A stretch of 64,000 nt of DNA, taken from positions 43,871 through 107,870 of the forward strand of contig JANWXM010000012.1 of assembly GCA_025055285.1 (NCBI GenBank), written 5' to 3'. Both the position numbers and the translations under genes were made by a program. Source of the stretch: Saprospiraceae bacterium. Its GTDB lineage: Bacteria > Bacteroidota > Bacteroidia > Chitinophagales > Saprospiraceae. The notes under the pieces are model-generated. The model worked only from the letters and a program-made list of their open reading frames with translations, was not told where the DNA came from and did no database searches. Below are positions 1 to 8,253 of this stretch, in pieces (positions within the stretch are counted from its first letter, which is position 1; each line of letters starts with the position of its first letter).

Positions 1-115
1 TATTGGTTAATTATTCTGAGAACTTTATTCGACATCCTTTATCGCAAGTTGGATTTTTGCTAAATTTTAACAACTCTTTCTTAAAACTTTTTAACTTTTT
101 TTTAACGATCCGAGT

Positions 116-123
116 TACCTTTG
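116..123 (+). promoter_or_regulatory. Bacteroidota-type -7 promoter element
   Basis: TACCTTTG matches the TAnnTTTG consensus used by the Bacteroidota primary sigma factor. It lies 31 nt before the first glycosyltransferase start. The AT-rich upstream stretch has no clear TTTG -33 box at the usual spacing. GGAGG at 136-140 lies 14 nt before the ATG, too far for a standard Shine-Dalgarno site. Confidence 0.55.
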
Positions 124-154
124 CCTCGCCTTTTAGGAGGCTGTCTAAGTTTTT

Positions 155-889
155 ATGAAGAACGCCAGCAAACCACGCATCGCTGTGATTATTCCAGCCT
201 TCAACGAGGAAGATGCGTTGCCATTTGTGCTGGCGACGCTTCCAAAGAATTGGGTGCAGCGAACCATTGTGTGCGACAATGGCTCAACTGACCGAACTGC
301 CGAAATTGCCCGACTTATGGGTGCTACTGTGGTGCGAGCATCTCGGCGCGGCTATGGTTCGGCTTGTTTAGCGGGCATTGCTTACCTCAAACAACTGCCT
401 AGAGAAGACCAACCTGAAGTCGTTGTCTTCTTGGATGCTGACTACGCTGACGACCCCAACGACCTGCCAAAAGTGGCTGGGCCAGTCCTAGAGGGAAGCT
501 GCGATCTAGTCATAGGCTCGCGTCTCTCAGGAAAGATGGAACCTGGTGCTATGAGCTTGCCTCAGCGCTTCGGCAATTGGTTAGCATCGCTACTCATCCG
601 TCTTTTTTTCGGCAAACGATTTACCGACTTAGGGCCTTTTCGGGCCATTCGGTGGGATCGCTTGCAACAGCTCAATATGCGCGATACAAACTATGGCTGG
701 ACGGTAGAGATGCAGATCAAAGCGGTGTTGCAAGGGTTGTGCTGTGCAGAAGTGCCCGTAAACTACCGTAGACGCGTAGCTGGTCGTAGCAAAGTTTCTG
801 GCACATTAAGAGGTGTTGTCTTAGCCGGCACCAAGATCCTTAGCCTCATTTTCTGGCACTACCTCCAATACAGTCGACAGAAACGCTGA
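155..889 (+). CDS. Family 2 glycosyltransferase (dolichyl-phosphate-mannose-synthase-like)
   Basis: A 244-residue GT-A fold glycosyltransferase that should transfer a sugar from a nucleotide or polyprenyl donor, probably to a lipid carrier or glycan. Visible motifs are the N-terminal VIIPAFNEE strand (about residues 11-19), DNGSTD (41-46) for nucleotide binding, and the metal-binding DAD (94-96). The C-terminal segment around 213-240 is hydrophobic but does not form the two clear anchors of GtrB-type enzymes, so the protein is probably peripheral. It is followed 48 nt later by a processive-type GT2, and the two probably share a transcript from the promoter at 116-123. Function in a polysaccharide or glycolipid pathway is inferred; acceptor and donor are unknown. 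Confidence 0.85.
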   Translation: MKNASKPRIAVIIPAFNEEDALPFVLATLPKNWVQRTIVCDNGSTDRTAEIARLMGATVVRASRRGYGSACLAGIAYLKQLPREDQPEVVVFLDADYADDPNDLPKVAGPVLEGSCDLVIGSRLSGKMEPGAMSLPQRFGNWLASLLIRLFFGKRFTDLGPFRAIRWDRLQQLNMRDTNYGWTVEMQIKAVLQGLCCAEVPVNYRRRVAGRSKVSGTLRGVVLAGTKILSLIFWHYLQYSRQKR

Positions 890-937
890 AAAACAACATT
901 AACCCGTTTTAGCAAAACTTAAAACAGCTCACTCGAT

Positions 938-2479
938 ATGTTTGGAATTCAAGCCCTATTTGATGCCTTGCGCTATCAGGCTTTCGTGGACTTTGGCTAC
1001 CTGATGCTGCTAGTATATTTCATAGCAATGAGCGGTGTCACATTGTATGCTCTAGTGCAAGTGCACCTGCTGTTTCTGTACAAGAAGTACCACAAAGAAC
1101 ACCCCGTCATCGAATACAAAAAATATGACCCAAACGACCCGAACTTACCTTTTGTGACGGTGCAGCTGCCCATGTACAATGAAATGTACGTCGCTGAACG
1201 CATCATTGACTGCGTGGCTGCGCAAGAATATCCAAAGGATAAGTTTGAAATTCACGTTCTGGACGACTCTACCGACGAAACAGTTCAGATTGTCGCCCGG
1301 AAAGTTGCTGAACTGCGCGCAAGAGGATATAACATCGAACACATCCACCGCACCAATCGCCAAGGCTACAAGGCCGGTGCGCTACAAGAGGCCATGCCGC
1401 GCGCCCGCGGAGAATTCATTGCAATCTTCGATGCTGATTTCACCCCTCGGCCCGATTTCCTGAGAACCACAATTCCTTACTTCGAAGACCCAAAAGTGGG
1501 TATCGTACAAACGCGCTGGGAGCACCTCAATGCCGATTATAGCATGCTCACTAAATTGCAAGCGCTTCAGCTGAATGTTCACTTTACCGTGGAGCAGGCG
1601 GGCCGCTCGTATGGCAATCTGCTGCTGCAGTTTAATGGAACAGCAGGAGTATGGCGCAAAAAAGTCATCGAAGAAGCTGGCGGGTGGCAAAGCGATACGC
1701 TCACGGAAGATCTAGATCTCAGCTTCCGGGCACAAATTTTGGGCTATCGCATCCAATACTTAGAAAAACTCGGTAGCCCAGCAGAATTACCTGTGGATAT
1801 GAATGCCCTAAAAGGCCAGCAATTCCGCTGGAACAAGGGTGGTGCCCAAAATGCTCGCAAACTCATTAAACTGGTATGGAATGCCAAAACACTTACTCCT
1901 CTACAAAAAGTACATGCCATCAGTCAGTTGCTGGCTTATGGCGTGTTTCTATGGGTATTTATCGCTGCGATCAGCAGTATCCCTCTGTCGTTTGCCTTTA
2001 GTGAATTGGGCATTTCCACGCACTTCCTCTCATTCTCAGTAATAGGGTTGTTTGCTGTAGCAGCTATTTCTTACACTGCCAACGTCACAGCGGCGCTCAA
2101 TCGTCAGACGCCTCCTTCCTTCTGGGAAAAGGTGCGTTTCTTCGGATTGTTCCTCTCTTTCCTGCCAATGTCTATGGGGCTATCATTATATAACGCTATC
2201 GCCGTTATCGAGGGCCTGCGCGGAAAGGTCTCTGCTTTCGTACGCACTCCAAAGTACGGCATCACGAGCGATCGCACGCCTATTCGCCAGGCAGCCTACA
2301 TGGCCCGCAAAATTTCTTGGGTAACCTATGCCGAAGGTGTAATGGCTTTAGTATTCCTTTCTGCGGCTTTGGCAGGCATCCGAACAGGAAACAGCGCCTT
2401 CGTGCTTTTCCATTTTATGCTAGCCTTCGGTTTTGCCACCATCTGCTATTATTCCATTAAACACTTGCGTTTCGATTGA
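938..2479 (+). CDS. Membrane processive family 2 glycosyltransferase (cellulose-synthase-like)
   Basis: A 513-residue membrane glycosyltransferase. There is a transmembrane segment at about 18-45, a cytoplasmic GT-A domain with DD (109-110), DAD (165-167), TEDLD (256-260) and QQFRW (294-298), then several further membrane segments between about 325 and 510. This D,D,D,Q(Q/R)xRW set is the signature of the cellulose synthase, ceramide glucosyltransferase and poly-GlcNAc synthase superfamily. It has no PilZ domain and is shorter than BcsA, so cellulose synthesis is not supported. It may instead make a glycolipid or a short glycan at the inner membrane. It sits directly after another GT2 gene, probably in one operon. 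No obvious terminator follows. Confidence 0.85.
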   Translation: MFGIQALFDALRYQAFVDFGYLMLLVYFIAMSGVTLYALVQVHLLFLYKKYHKEHPVIEYKKYDPNDPNLPFVTVQLPMYNEMYVAERIIDCVAAQEYPKDKFEIHVLDDSTDETVQIVARKVAELRARGYNIEHIHRTNRQGYKAGALQEAMPRARGEFIAIFDADFTPRPDFLRTTIPYFEDPKVGIVQTRWEHLNADYSMLTKLQALQLNVHFTVEQAGRSYGNLLLQFNGTAGVWRKKVIEEAGGWQSDTLTEDLDLSFRAQILGYRIQYLEKLGSPAELPVDMNALKGQQFRWNKGGAQNARKLIKLVWNAKTLTPLQKVHAISQLLAYGVFLWVFIAAISSIPLSFAFSELGISTHFLSFSVIGLFAVAAISYTANVTAALNRQTPPSFWEKVRFFGLFLSFLPMSMGLSLYNAIAVIEGLRGKVSAFVRTPKYGITSDRTPIRQAAYMARKISWVTYAEGVMALVFLSAALAGIRTGNSAFVLFHFMLAFGFATICYYSIKHLRFD

Positions 2480-2676
2480 AAAAAGTTATTTTCCTTGCAC
2501 TTTTCTCTGGAAAGAGCGCATTCCTCTAGCCTAGAACTGATTCTGCGACCGAAATTGCGATAGAAGATTCAAGGTGAACGCTAAAGCTTAGACATCAGCT
2601 CTATCAGAGGAAACAAAGTAGCCCATTTTGAATAATTACCTAAAAGAGGTTTTCTCGTATTCGCAAACTCGAAGAC

Positions 2677-2701
2677 AACGCCTTGTATCCTAGAAGGCGT
2701 T
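2677..2701. terminator. Possible hairpin terminator between convergent genes
   Basis: AACGCCTT (2677-2684) and AAGGCGTT (2694-2701) can form an 8-bp stem with a 9-nt loop. It lies between the ends of a plus-strand and a minus-strand gene. The following T run is short in both directions, so termination is only suggested. Confidence 0.35.
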
Positions 2702-2735
2702 TCCTCGGGTGGAAGTCAGTGTAGTTGCAGTCAAA

Positions 2736-3125
2736 TTACTCTATGAGTTCTGCCTTGTAGACAAGGAAGTTTGTCTTTCCTTGCCAAGGGAAAGCGTCTA
2801 TCTTTTCTCGATAATAGCACCGCACCGTCCGACCCTCCCATTGTTGCAACTGCTGATAGACACTGCTGCCTTGAATGGAAAAATCCCAAACACTCTGCTT
2901 CGACATCATCATGCTGCCTGTCAAATGCAGTTGACCCTCGTATGTTTTGAAGAAAATGCCTTGACGGGCTACTTTGACCAATGTACCTGTTCGAGAACCA
3001 TCGCTGACAGTGTAGTTTCGGTAGAAGTAGTAGCCCATTACGAAGAGCAAGGCTCCCGCTAAGAGAGCCCACAAACTTCGGCGAAGCCACTTGAGCAAAG
3101 TCTGCATTGAAGAAGAGAAATCCAT
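2736..3125 (-). CDS. Small single-pass membrane protein of unknown function
   Basis: A 129-residue protein with one transmembrane helix (about residues 16-36), followed by a soluble beta-rich domain containing GxLxKxxxxGxxFKTYEGxL-like residues (about 47-66). Small Bacteroidota membrane proteins with this 'SDGxRxGxLxK...FKTYEG' pattern are common and are usually annotated as hypothetical. I recognise the pattern but no function. A second in-frame ATG seven codons in (position 3107) is an alternative start. It lies 63 nt downstream of the aldehyde dehydrogenase gene on the same strand and could be co-transcribed with it. Confidence 0.75.
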   Translation of the reverse strand: MDFSSSMQTLLKWLRRSLWALLAGALLFVMGYYFYRNYTVSDGSRTGTLVKVARQGIFFKTYEGQLHLTGSMMMSKQSVWDFSIQGSSVYQQLQQWEGRTVRCYYREKIDAFPWQGKTNFLVYKAELIE

Positions 3126-3188
3126 AACAAAGCGCTGTTTGGAAAGAACACTATTTCAGGCGCTAACATACGGGCGTTCGCTCAACTG

Positions 3189-4631
3189 TTATAACCAGCG
3201 CGCTAGCCAGCCCGCTGCATACTTCACGAAAGCGGAGCGGTAAGGCGGCAAAAAGAGCGTTGTCGTAGGCCATGGGCTGTGCTGGCGCGCAACAGCTCGC
3301 GCGTGACTGAACTCTAAGAACCCCCACTCGCCGTGATAACGCCCAATTCCACTGTGGTTTTGGCCTCCGAAGGGCAAGTTAGGATTGAAAAACTGCAAAC
3401 CACACTCGTTAATGCACATGCCGCCGCTGCGCGTTTCATTGAGCACGCGCTGCCAGTGCTCGCGTTTTTTGCTAAAAACGTACAATGCCAGCGGTTTAGG
3501 GTAGGTATTGATGTAGTCAATGGCCTCTTGTAACAGGCGATACGGGCGTATCGGCAGCAAAGGGCCAAAAATCTCGGCATCCCAAATGGCTGCTCCATCG
3601 GGCACAGAGGTCAAAATCGTCGGTTCAATGTAGCGCTCCTCTGCCACACTGCGCCCGCCAAAGCGCACCGTTGCACCGCGCTGCACGGCATCGTCTAGTA
3701 AACCCTTGACGAAAGAGAAATGCCGGTCGTGGATGAGCCGAGGGTAATCAGGCGACTGCTGCCGCGCCTCGGGTGTTGCACCGTAGTACCGTTTAAAATA
3801 CGATTCTAGATGCTCAATAAGGGCCTCCTGAACGGACTCGTGTACGAGCACATAATCAGGCGCAATACATATCTGCCCTGCGTTCATGCCCTTCATCCAG
3901 GCAATGCGCGAGGCAGCTCGCTCTACATCAGCACTTTCATCCACGACAACGGGGCTTTTTCCTCCCAACTCCAGCGTCACTGACGACAAATGCTTGGCCG
4001 CGGCTGCCATAACGATTTTGCCTACAGCCGGGCTGCCCGTAAAAAAGATGTGATCGAAGGGCTGTTCCAAAAGCACTTGAGCAACTTCTACATCTCCCTC
4101 AACCACAGCTGCTTCCTCTTCTGCGAAGCATGCATTAACTATTTCCTTAATCAGGCAGGCACTGTGAGGCGCATGTTCAGAAGGCTTAATAATGGCACAG
4201 TTGCCCGCTGCTATTGCTGATGCTAGTGGTATTAGGCTAAGGTTGAACGGATAATTCCATGGCGATAAAATTAGGCAAATGCCTTTTGGTTCGTAGTGTA
4301 TCCAAGCTGAGGAGCCAATCAATGGAAGCCGAACACCTACACGACGCGGCGCCATCCAAGCAGAGAGATGACGCAAGGCATGGCGAATCTCGCCAGTAGT
4401 GGCTGCTATCTCGGTAATGTCTGTTTCGAGAGGAGGCTTCCGAAAGTCTGCCCACATTGCTTCCTGAATGGCCTTACGATAGCGCAATAAAGCGCTGTGC
4501 AAGGCGCGCAGCTTGGCTTTTCGTTCGCGAGCAGTTGTGCGCGCTACGACCTCTCGATGTCGACGCTGGCGCTCGAAGAGTGTCTTAATTGTCGTATGCC
4601 AACTCTCAGCAGAAATTGTATCAAGGTTCAT
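3189..4631 (-). CDS. Aldehyde dehydrogenase, class 3 (ALDH3) type
   Basis: A 480-residue NAD(P)+-dependent aldehyde dehydrogenase that oxidises aldehydes, in this subfamily often fatty or aromatic ones, to carboxylates. The cofactor and oxyanion segment SPWNYPF is at about 123-129, the general base glutamate is E221 in LELGGKSP, and the nucleophile C255 lies in AGQICIAPDY. The EIFGPLLP motif is also present. The shorter N-terminus and the C-terminal hydrophobic tail (PYRSAFVKYAAGWLARWL region) resemble fatty-aldehyde dehydrogenases of class 3 rather than ALDH1/2. The ATG at 4631 is preceded by a TACCTTTG element 50 nt upstream. Substrate is not predictable from the sequence. Confidence 0.9.
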   Translation of the reverse strand: MNLDTISAESWHTTIKTLFERQRRHREVVARTTARERKAKLRALHSALLRYRKAIQEAMWADFRKPPLETDITEIAATTGEIRHALRHLSAWMAPRRVGVRLPLIGSSAWIHYEPKGICLILSPWNYPFNLSLIPLASAIAAGNCAIIKPSEHAPHSACLIKEIVNACFAEEEAAVVEGDVEVAQVLLEQPFDHIFFTGSPAVGKIVMAAAAKHLSSVTLELGGKSPVVVDESADVERAASRIAWMKGMNAGQICIAPDYVLVHESVQEALIEHLESYFKRYYGATPEARQQSPDYPRLIHDRHFSFVKGLLDDAVQRGATVRFGGRSVAEERYIEPTILTSVPDGAAIWDAEIFGPLLPIRPYRLLQEAIDYINTYPKPLALYVFSKKREHWQRVLNETRSGGMCINECGLQFFNPNLPFGGQNHSGIGRYHGEWGFLEFSHARAVARQHSPWPTTTLFLPPYRSAFVKYAAGWLARWL

Positions 4632-4680
4632 CTTTTTTTATCAGTTTGGCTACTCTGTAGCAAAACAACAAACTTTTTCC

Positions 4681-4688
4681 CAAAGGTA
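4681..4688 (-). promoter_or_regulatory. -7 promoter element for the aldehyde dehydrogenase gene
   Basis: On the minus strand this reads TACCTTTG, a full TAnnTTTG match, 50 nt before the ALDH start codon. No clear -33 box was found. Confidence 0.5.
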
Positions 4689-4793
4689 TAAAGGATAGAG
4701 AGACGATATTCGTTCTCTTTGTGCGAACCATTTACAAAGCAGTGGCTGATCCTTGCTTTGAAATTTTTAGGGTAAATAAAAAACTTTAAGCAC

Positions 4794-4825
4794 TTGCTTT
4801 ATATTGAATAAATGTTGTAATCTTG
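4794..4825 (+). promoter_or_regulatory. Putative promoter for hpf
   Basis: A TTG at 4794-4796 is followed after 21 nt by TAATCTTG (4818-4825), one mismatch from TAnnTTTG. This would give an A/T-rich leader of roughly 85-90 nt before the hpf ATG. Confidence 0.4.
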
Positions 4826-4918
4826 CCTCGGAAAAGAAAAATTTCCAGTTTTGGTCGATAGAGATCAAAACTTAAGATGGTAAAAGTTCATTTTATAACT
4901 ATTAAATTTTAGAACTAT

Positions 4919-5245
4919 ATGAACATCAACGTGCGAACCTTGCACTGCCAAGCTGATGAGCGGTTAGTCAATTACATCCACACAAAAATTCAGCGCTTGC
5001 GCAAAATATATCATCGAATTGAAGGCATCGATGTTCGATTAATAGAAGAAAAAAAGGGGGACAAAGTAGCAGAAGTTCAGATGCATGTTCCGGGAGGTTG
5101 GCTGGTGGATAGAAAGAAGGCGACGACATTTGAATCGGCAGTAAACGCTTCTATAGATACACTGCGTCGGCAGCTGGCGCGCTACAAGGAAAAGCGCCAC
5201 GGTTACGAGCCAGAGAAGGCAAGCAGTTTCCAGGCAAGTGAGTAA
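4919..5245 (+). CDS. hpf: Ribosome hibernation-promoting factor, short form (HPF/YfiA family)
   Basis: A 108-residue protein of the ribosome-associated inhibitor A / sigma-54 modulation family. It binds the 30S decoding region and stabilises inactive ribosomes when growth slows. The sequence shows the family's beta-alpha-beta-beta-beta-alpha pattern: an N-terminal strand, the basic helix around 18-32 (YIHTKIQRLRKIYHRIE), the central strands including AEVQMHVPGG, and the C-terminal helix with TLRRQLARYKEKRH. It lacks the C-terminal dimerisation domain of long HPF, so it is the short type, as is usual in Bacteroidota. It is preceded by a probable promoter and followed by an unusually structured intergenic region (5246-5539). 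Confidence 0.88.
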   Translation: MNINVRTLHCQADERLVNYIHTKIQRLRKIYHRIEGIDVRLIEEKKGDKVAEVQMHVPGGWLVDRKKATTFESAVNASIDTLRRQLARYKEKRHGYEPEKASSFQASE

Positions 5246-5269
5246 GCGTAATTATCTAATTGGGTAGAA

Positions 5270-5390
5270 GCAGCGCGAGCAAAAGGGCCCTCAGAAAGCG
5301 GGAGCGTCGATGAGTAGCGAGGGAGGAAAGTTTCCCTGTGGTATAAGCTTCACCAGAAAAAATGCGGAAACTGCCTCTTTCTCGCGCTGC
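5270..5390 (+). ncRNA. Candidate structured RNA of unknown class downstream of hpf
   Basis: GCAGCGCGAG (5270-5279) is perfectly complementary to CTCGCGCTGC (5381-5390), closing a region of about 100 nt. Inside are smaller potential stems: CTCA/TGAG, GGGA/TCCC around 5330-5335, and TGGT/ACCA around 5339-5355. Just outside lies the palindrome AGGGCGCCCT (5411-5420), which could alternatively pair with GGGCCCTC (5285-5292). The region is richer in G+C than neighbouring spacers and has no convincing ORF. I could not match it to RNase P, tmRNA, SRP or 6S RNA. The strand is assumed from the hpf direction; neither promoter nor terminator is clear. Confidence 0.35.
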
Positions 5391-5539
5391 CTACAGCCCA
5401 TTGAAAAGAGAGGGCGCCCTGGAGCAAATGATAAGGGGTGCTCAGCAGAATGTTTTCCGCGTTTTGTGAGTTACTCACTTGCTTAACTTTTAAGTGATAG
5501 CTGCAAGGCACCACCGAAATTCTTCTTTCACGACAAAAA

Positions 5540-6163
5540 TTACCGCCGCACGAAAAGAGAGTGCTTTATCCAGAATCGCCATTCCCACTTAGCGCACTCT
5601 CCGGCATATTCTACTCCGATGCGAGGGCCTTGAGCAATATCTCCGTCGCGAAGAAGTACCTCGGAAGTTTCGACCCACATAGGCGAGGATGGGTCGATGA
5701 GACTTTGACCGCTTTGATTAGCATGGAAACCAAGAGCTTGAGCCAAAGCACCGGGCCCAGTAGTTAAGGCAATCCTTTGCTTAAGCGAAAGACTTTTCCA
5801 CGCCGCATACTTTCGGCGTTGACACATAAGTTCATGACCTTCGATAGGTTCGATTGCTCGAATAAGCACTGCATGCGCCATACCTTCCGGGCCAGTAACG
5901 ATATTGAACAGATGATGAAGTCCGTAACACAAATAAATGTAAGCACAGCCTCCAGGCCGAAACATGACCTCTGTGCGAGCAGTTCGGCGGTTGCCATAGG
6001 CATGGCACGCCCGGTCTTCAGGAGCGCGATATGCCTCTACCTCGGTAATGATACCTGCTGTACGCTGGCCGTCGAAGGAGGTTACTAACACCTTGCCCAA
6101 CAAATCTTTTGCTACGGATAGTACATCTTCGCGTAAATAAAAATCTGTACCTAAGCGACGCAT
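5540..6163 (-). CDS. 3-methyladenine DNA glycosylase (AAG/MPG type)
   Basis: A 207-residue member of the human AAG/Mpg family, which excises 3-methyladenine, 7-methylguanine, hypoxanthine and related alkylated purines to start base excision repair. Family motifs are visible: LGKVLV near the N-terminus, TEVEAYRAPEDRACHA carrying the active-site glutamate, RTARTEVMFRPGGCAYIYLCYGLHHLFNIV, ADAVLIRA-like AHAVLIRAIEP, and TTGPGALAQALG. The ATG at 6163 is chosen over longer readings because the conserved part begins there and because the galE stop lies at 6167-6165. Stop and start are separated by one base (TGATATG), suggesting translational coupling to galE. That is an odd functional pairing. Confidence 0.9.
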   Translation of the reverse strand: MRRLGTDFYLREDVLSVAKDLLGKVLVTSFDGQRTAGIITEVEAYRAPEDRACHAYGNRRTARTEVMFRPGGCAYIYLCYGLHHLFNIVTGPEGMAHAVLIRAIEPIEGHELMCQRRKYAAWKSLSLKQRIALTTGPGALAQALGFHANQSGQSLIDPSSPMWVETSEVLLRDGDIAQGPRIGVEYAGECAKWEWRFWIKHSLFVRR

Positions 6164-6164
6164 A

Positions 6165-7220
6165 TCATGAGTTGGAAGCAGAGAGTAAGTGAGCTGTCTT
6201 ATGCAAATACAGCTGCCAGCGCCAGGCATCGGCTAGAGCTTCCTTTAGCGTGCGGTGAGCTTTCCAGCCTAGATGTTTGTGTGCTTTTGAGGCATCAGCA
6301 TATACAGCAGCTGCATCGCCTAGGCGACGTGGTCCGATGCGATAAGGTACGATTTTGCCCGTAGCCTGTTCGAAGGTTCGTATTACCTCCAGCACGCTAG
6401 CTCCCTTCCCTGTACCTATATTAAATACATCGTAGTAGGCTGCCGGAATGGAGGCGTATTCAAGATGGCGCAAAGCAGCCACATGGGCTTCTGCTAAGTC
6501 CATCACGTGAATGTAGTCTCGAATGCAAGTGCCGTCGGGCGTTGGATAGTCGTTTCCAAACACTACGAGCTCGGCGCGCAGGCCAATAGCAGTCTGTGTA
6601 ATATACGGCACTAAATTATTAGGCACTCCTAGCGGGAGTTCACCGATCATCCCCGAGGAATGAGCACCGATAGGGTTGAAATACCGGAGCGAAATGATGC
6701 GCAAAGCCTCCCCTGCCCGTGCAACATCGCGCAAGATTTCCTCTCCGATTTGTTTCGTATTGCCGTAGGGAGATAAGGGAGGCAGAATGGGTGAATTTTC
6801 CGTAACAGGTAGTTGTTCGGGTTGGCCGTATACCGTGCATGAGGAGGAGAAAATAAGGTCTCTTACATCCAATTCGATCATTGCCTCCAACAAGGTAAGC
6901 AATGCGTTTAAATTGTTGCTGTAGTATAGCAAAGGCTTTTGAACGCTCTCGCCAACAGCTTTGAAGGCCGCGAAGTGAATAACGCCGCTCACTCGTTCGC
7001 GTCTCATGGCCTCGAGAAGCGCCGCTCGATTGGTGCAATCCGCTCTATAACAGGGTACCTCGAAGCCTAAGATTTGGCGCAACCCTTCCAATACCTTCGG
7101 TTGTGAGTTGGAAAAATTGTCAAAAATCACTGGACGATAACCCGCCTCTGCTAGCGCAATTACCGTATGGCAGCCAATGAAACCCGCTCCGCCCGTTACT
7201 AGAATGGAAGATGGTGTCAT
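6165..7220 (-). CDS. galE: UDP-glucose 4-epimerase
   Basis: A 351-residue extended short-chain dehydrogenase/reductase that interconverts UDP-glucose and UDP-galactose using tightly bound NAD+. The Rossmann motif TGGAGFIG is at residues 9-16, the catalytic serine is S127 in SSSCTVYG, and the YxxxK pair is Y152/K156 in SPYGNTKQIGE. Downstream GalE motifs RYFNPIGAHSSG, NNLVPYITQ and YPTPDGTCIRDYIHVMDLAEAH are all present, which supports epimerase over a generic NDP-sugar reductase. The start at 7220 (MTPSSILVTGG) fits the family; an upstream in-frame extension to 7259 has no conserved content. It is translationally coupled to the downstream DNA glycosylase gene. Confidence 0.93.
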   Translation of the reverse strand: MTPSSILVTGGAGFIGCHTVIALAEAGYRPVIFDNFSNSQPKVLEGLRQILGFEVPCYRADCTNRAALLEAMRRERVSGVIHFAAFKAVGESVQKPLLYYSNNLNALLTLLEAMIELDVRDLIFSSSCTVYGQPEQLPVTENSPILPPLSPYGNTKQIGEEILRDVARAGEALRIISLRYFNPIGAHSSGMIGELPLGVPNNLVPYITQTAIGLRAELVVFGNDYPTPDGTCIRDYIHVMDLAEAHVAALRHLEYASIPAAYYDVFNIGTGKGASVLEVIRTFEQATGKIVPYRIGPRRLGDAAAVYADASKAHKHLGWKAHRTLKEALADAWRWQLYLHKTAHLLSASNS

Positions 7221-7461
7221 AGAAAGCGAAGGTCTAAAAATTTCGAACAACAGAGGCACTACTTACATAGGTTCGCGGCATTAAATTAAACTTCACAACT
7301 GAGAAAATCCCTTGGTTTGGCGTCGGCCTTACGAAAGAGAAAATGAACAACGTTAAACTTTCCTTAAAATCCCGCTGTCCTAAGAGATAAGTCTCTGTTT
7401 ATTAGTTTAAGCAAAACTACATTTGCTGGCTATTTTAAAACTTCTTATCTAAGATTTACGC

Positions 7462-8250
7462 ATGTGCAGACTGCTCTTGTGCGGCTTTTGGACTCTTTGT
7501 AGTTTGAATCTTCTCTTTGCGCAAACCATCCCGCGGGAGGGCCAAACTCTAGTGCCTGTTCGTCCATTGGAAGGGGAGTCAAAGGGAGGCGTGTCTACTT
7601 CTTTGCTTCAAACGACACGGGGAAAAAACCCGCCGAGACCCTATCACCATCCACCTCATCGGCCTAAGCGCTCTGACCAGGAGATAATGGGGCGGCCTAC
7701 TCCTGAACTTCGACCTGGCGGCGGAGATGTAGAATTGCGCACTTCAGAAAACTCCTCAACGCCTTACCGTCCGTTGCGCGCCTCTGAACAGGTAGTAGGG
7801 TGGCTTTCTTTTGAAGAGGCCATTAACCGTGCTAAGGCAGAAAAGCGAAAGGTCTTTATTCACTTGTATACGACCTGGTGTGGGTGGTGTAAGCGCATGG
7901 AGGAGACTACTTTTTCCGATCCTTTAGTAGTGCGCTATTTGAACGAGAAGTTTTATCCCGTTAAGTTTGATGCGGAATTTACGGAGGAAATTACTTTTAA
8001 AAGTAAAACATACACTATGCGCCGCGAGAGTTCGCGTCGCGGATACCACGAATTGGCTCTTGAGCTGCTCAATGGTCGTCTGGGCTTTCCTACCATGGTT
8101 TTTCTAGATGAAAATTTAGACGTCATTCAGGCTATATCAGGTTATCGAGATCCCGATAACTTGTTTGTAATTCTGAATTATTTCGGCACCGATAGCCATA
8201 AGACGATACCTTGGGAGACCTACGAGCAAAGATTTACTCGACAGCGCTGA
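7462..8250 (+). CDS. Secreted thioredoxin-fold protein with CGWC motif
   Basis: A 262-residue protein with an N-terminal signal peptide (about 1-20, ending LLFAQ). A proline- and glycine-rich low-complexity linker (about 25-105) follows, then a thioredoxin-like domain with a C140-G-W-C143 redox centre in HLYTTWCGWCKRMEETTF. This arrangement resembles DUF255/thioredoxin_7 proteins of the Bacteroidota envelope and suggests a periplasmic disulfide or thiol role. Only 3 nt separate its stop from the GTG of aroC, so the two are probably co-transcribed although their functions seem unrelated. The spacing of the CxxC and the later cis-proline region GFPTMVFLDE agree with an active redox fold. Confidence 0.82.
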   Translation: MCRLLLCGFWTLCSLNLLFAQTIPREGQTLVPVRPLEGESKGGVSTSLLQTTRGKNPPRPYHHPPHRPKRSDQEIMGRPTPELRPGGGDVELRTSENSSTPYRPLRASEQVVGWLSFEEAINRAKAEKRKVFIHLYTTWCGWCKRMEETTFSDPLVVRYLNEKFYPVKFDAEFTEEITFKSKTYTMRRESSRRGYHELALELLNGRLGFPTMVFLDENLDVIQAISGYRDPDNLFVILNYFGTDSHKTIPWETYEQRFTRQR

Positions 8251-8253
8251 TCT

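Noticed and set aside
5320..5450. Words resembling RNase P RNA (GGAGGAAAGT near 5331, GGAGCAAATGATAAGGGG near 5421)
   Set aside because: The universal P4 helix sequences (CCGGG in CR-I and the ACCCGGCTTA-type CR-V) are missing, and the order of elements does not fit. Treated as an unidentified structured region instead.
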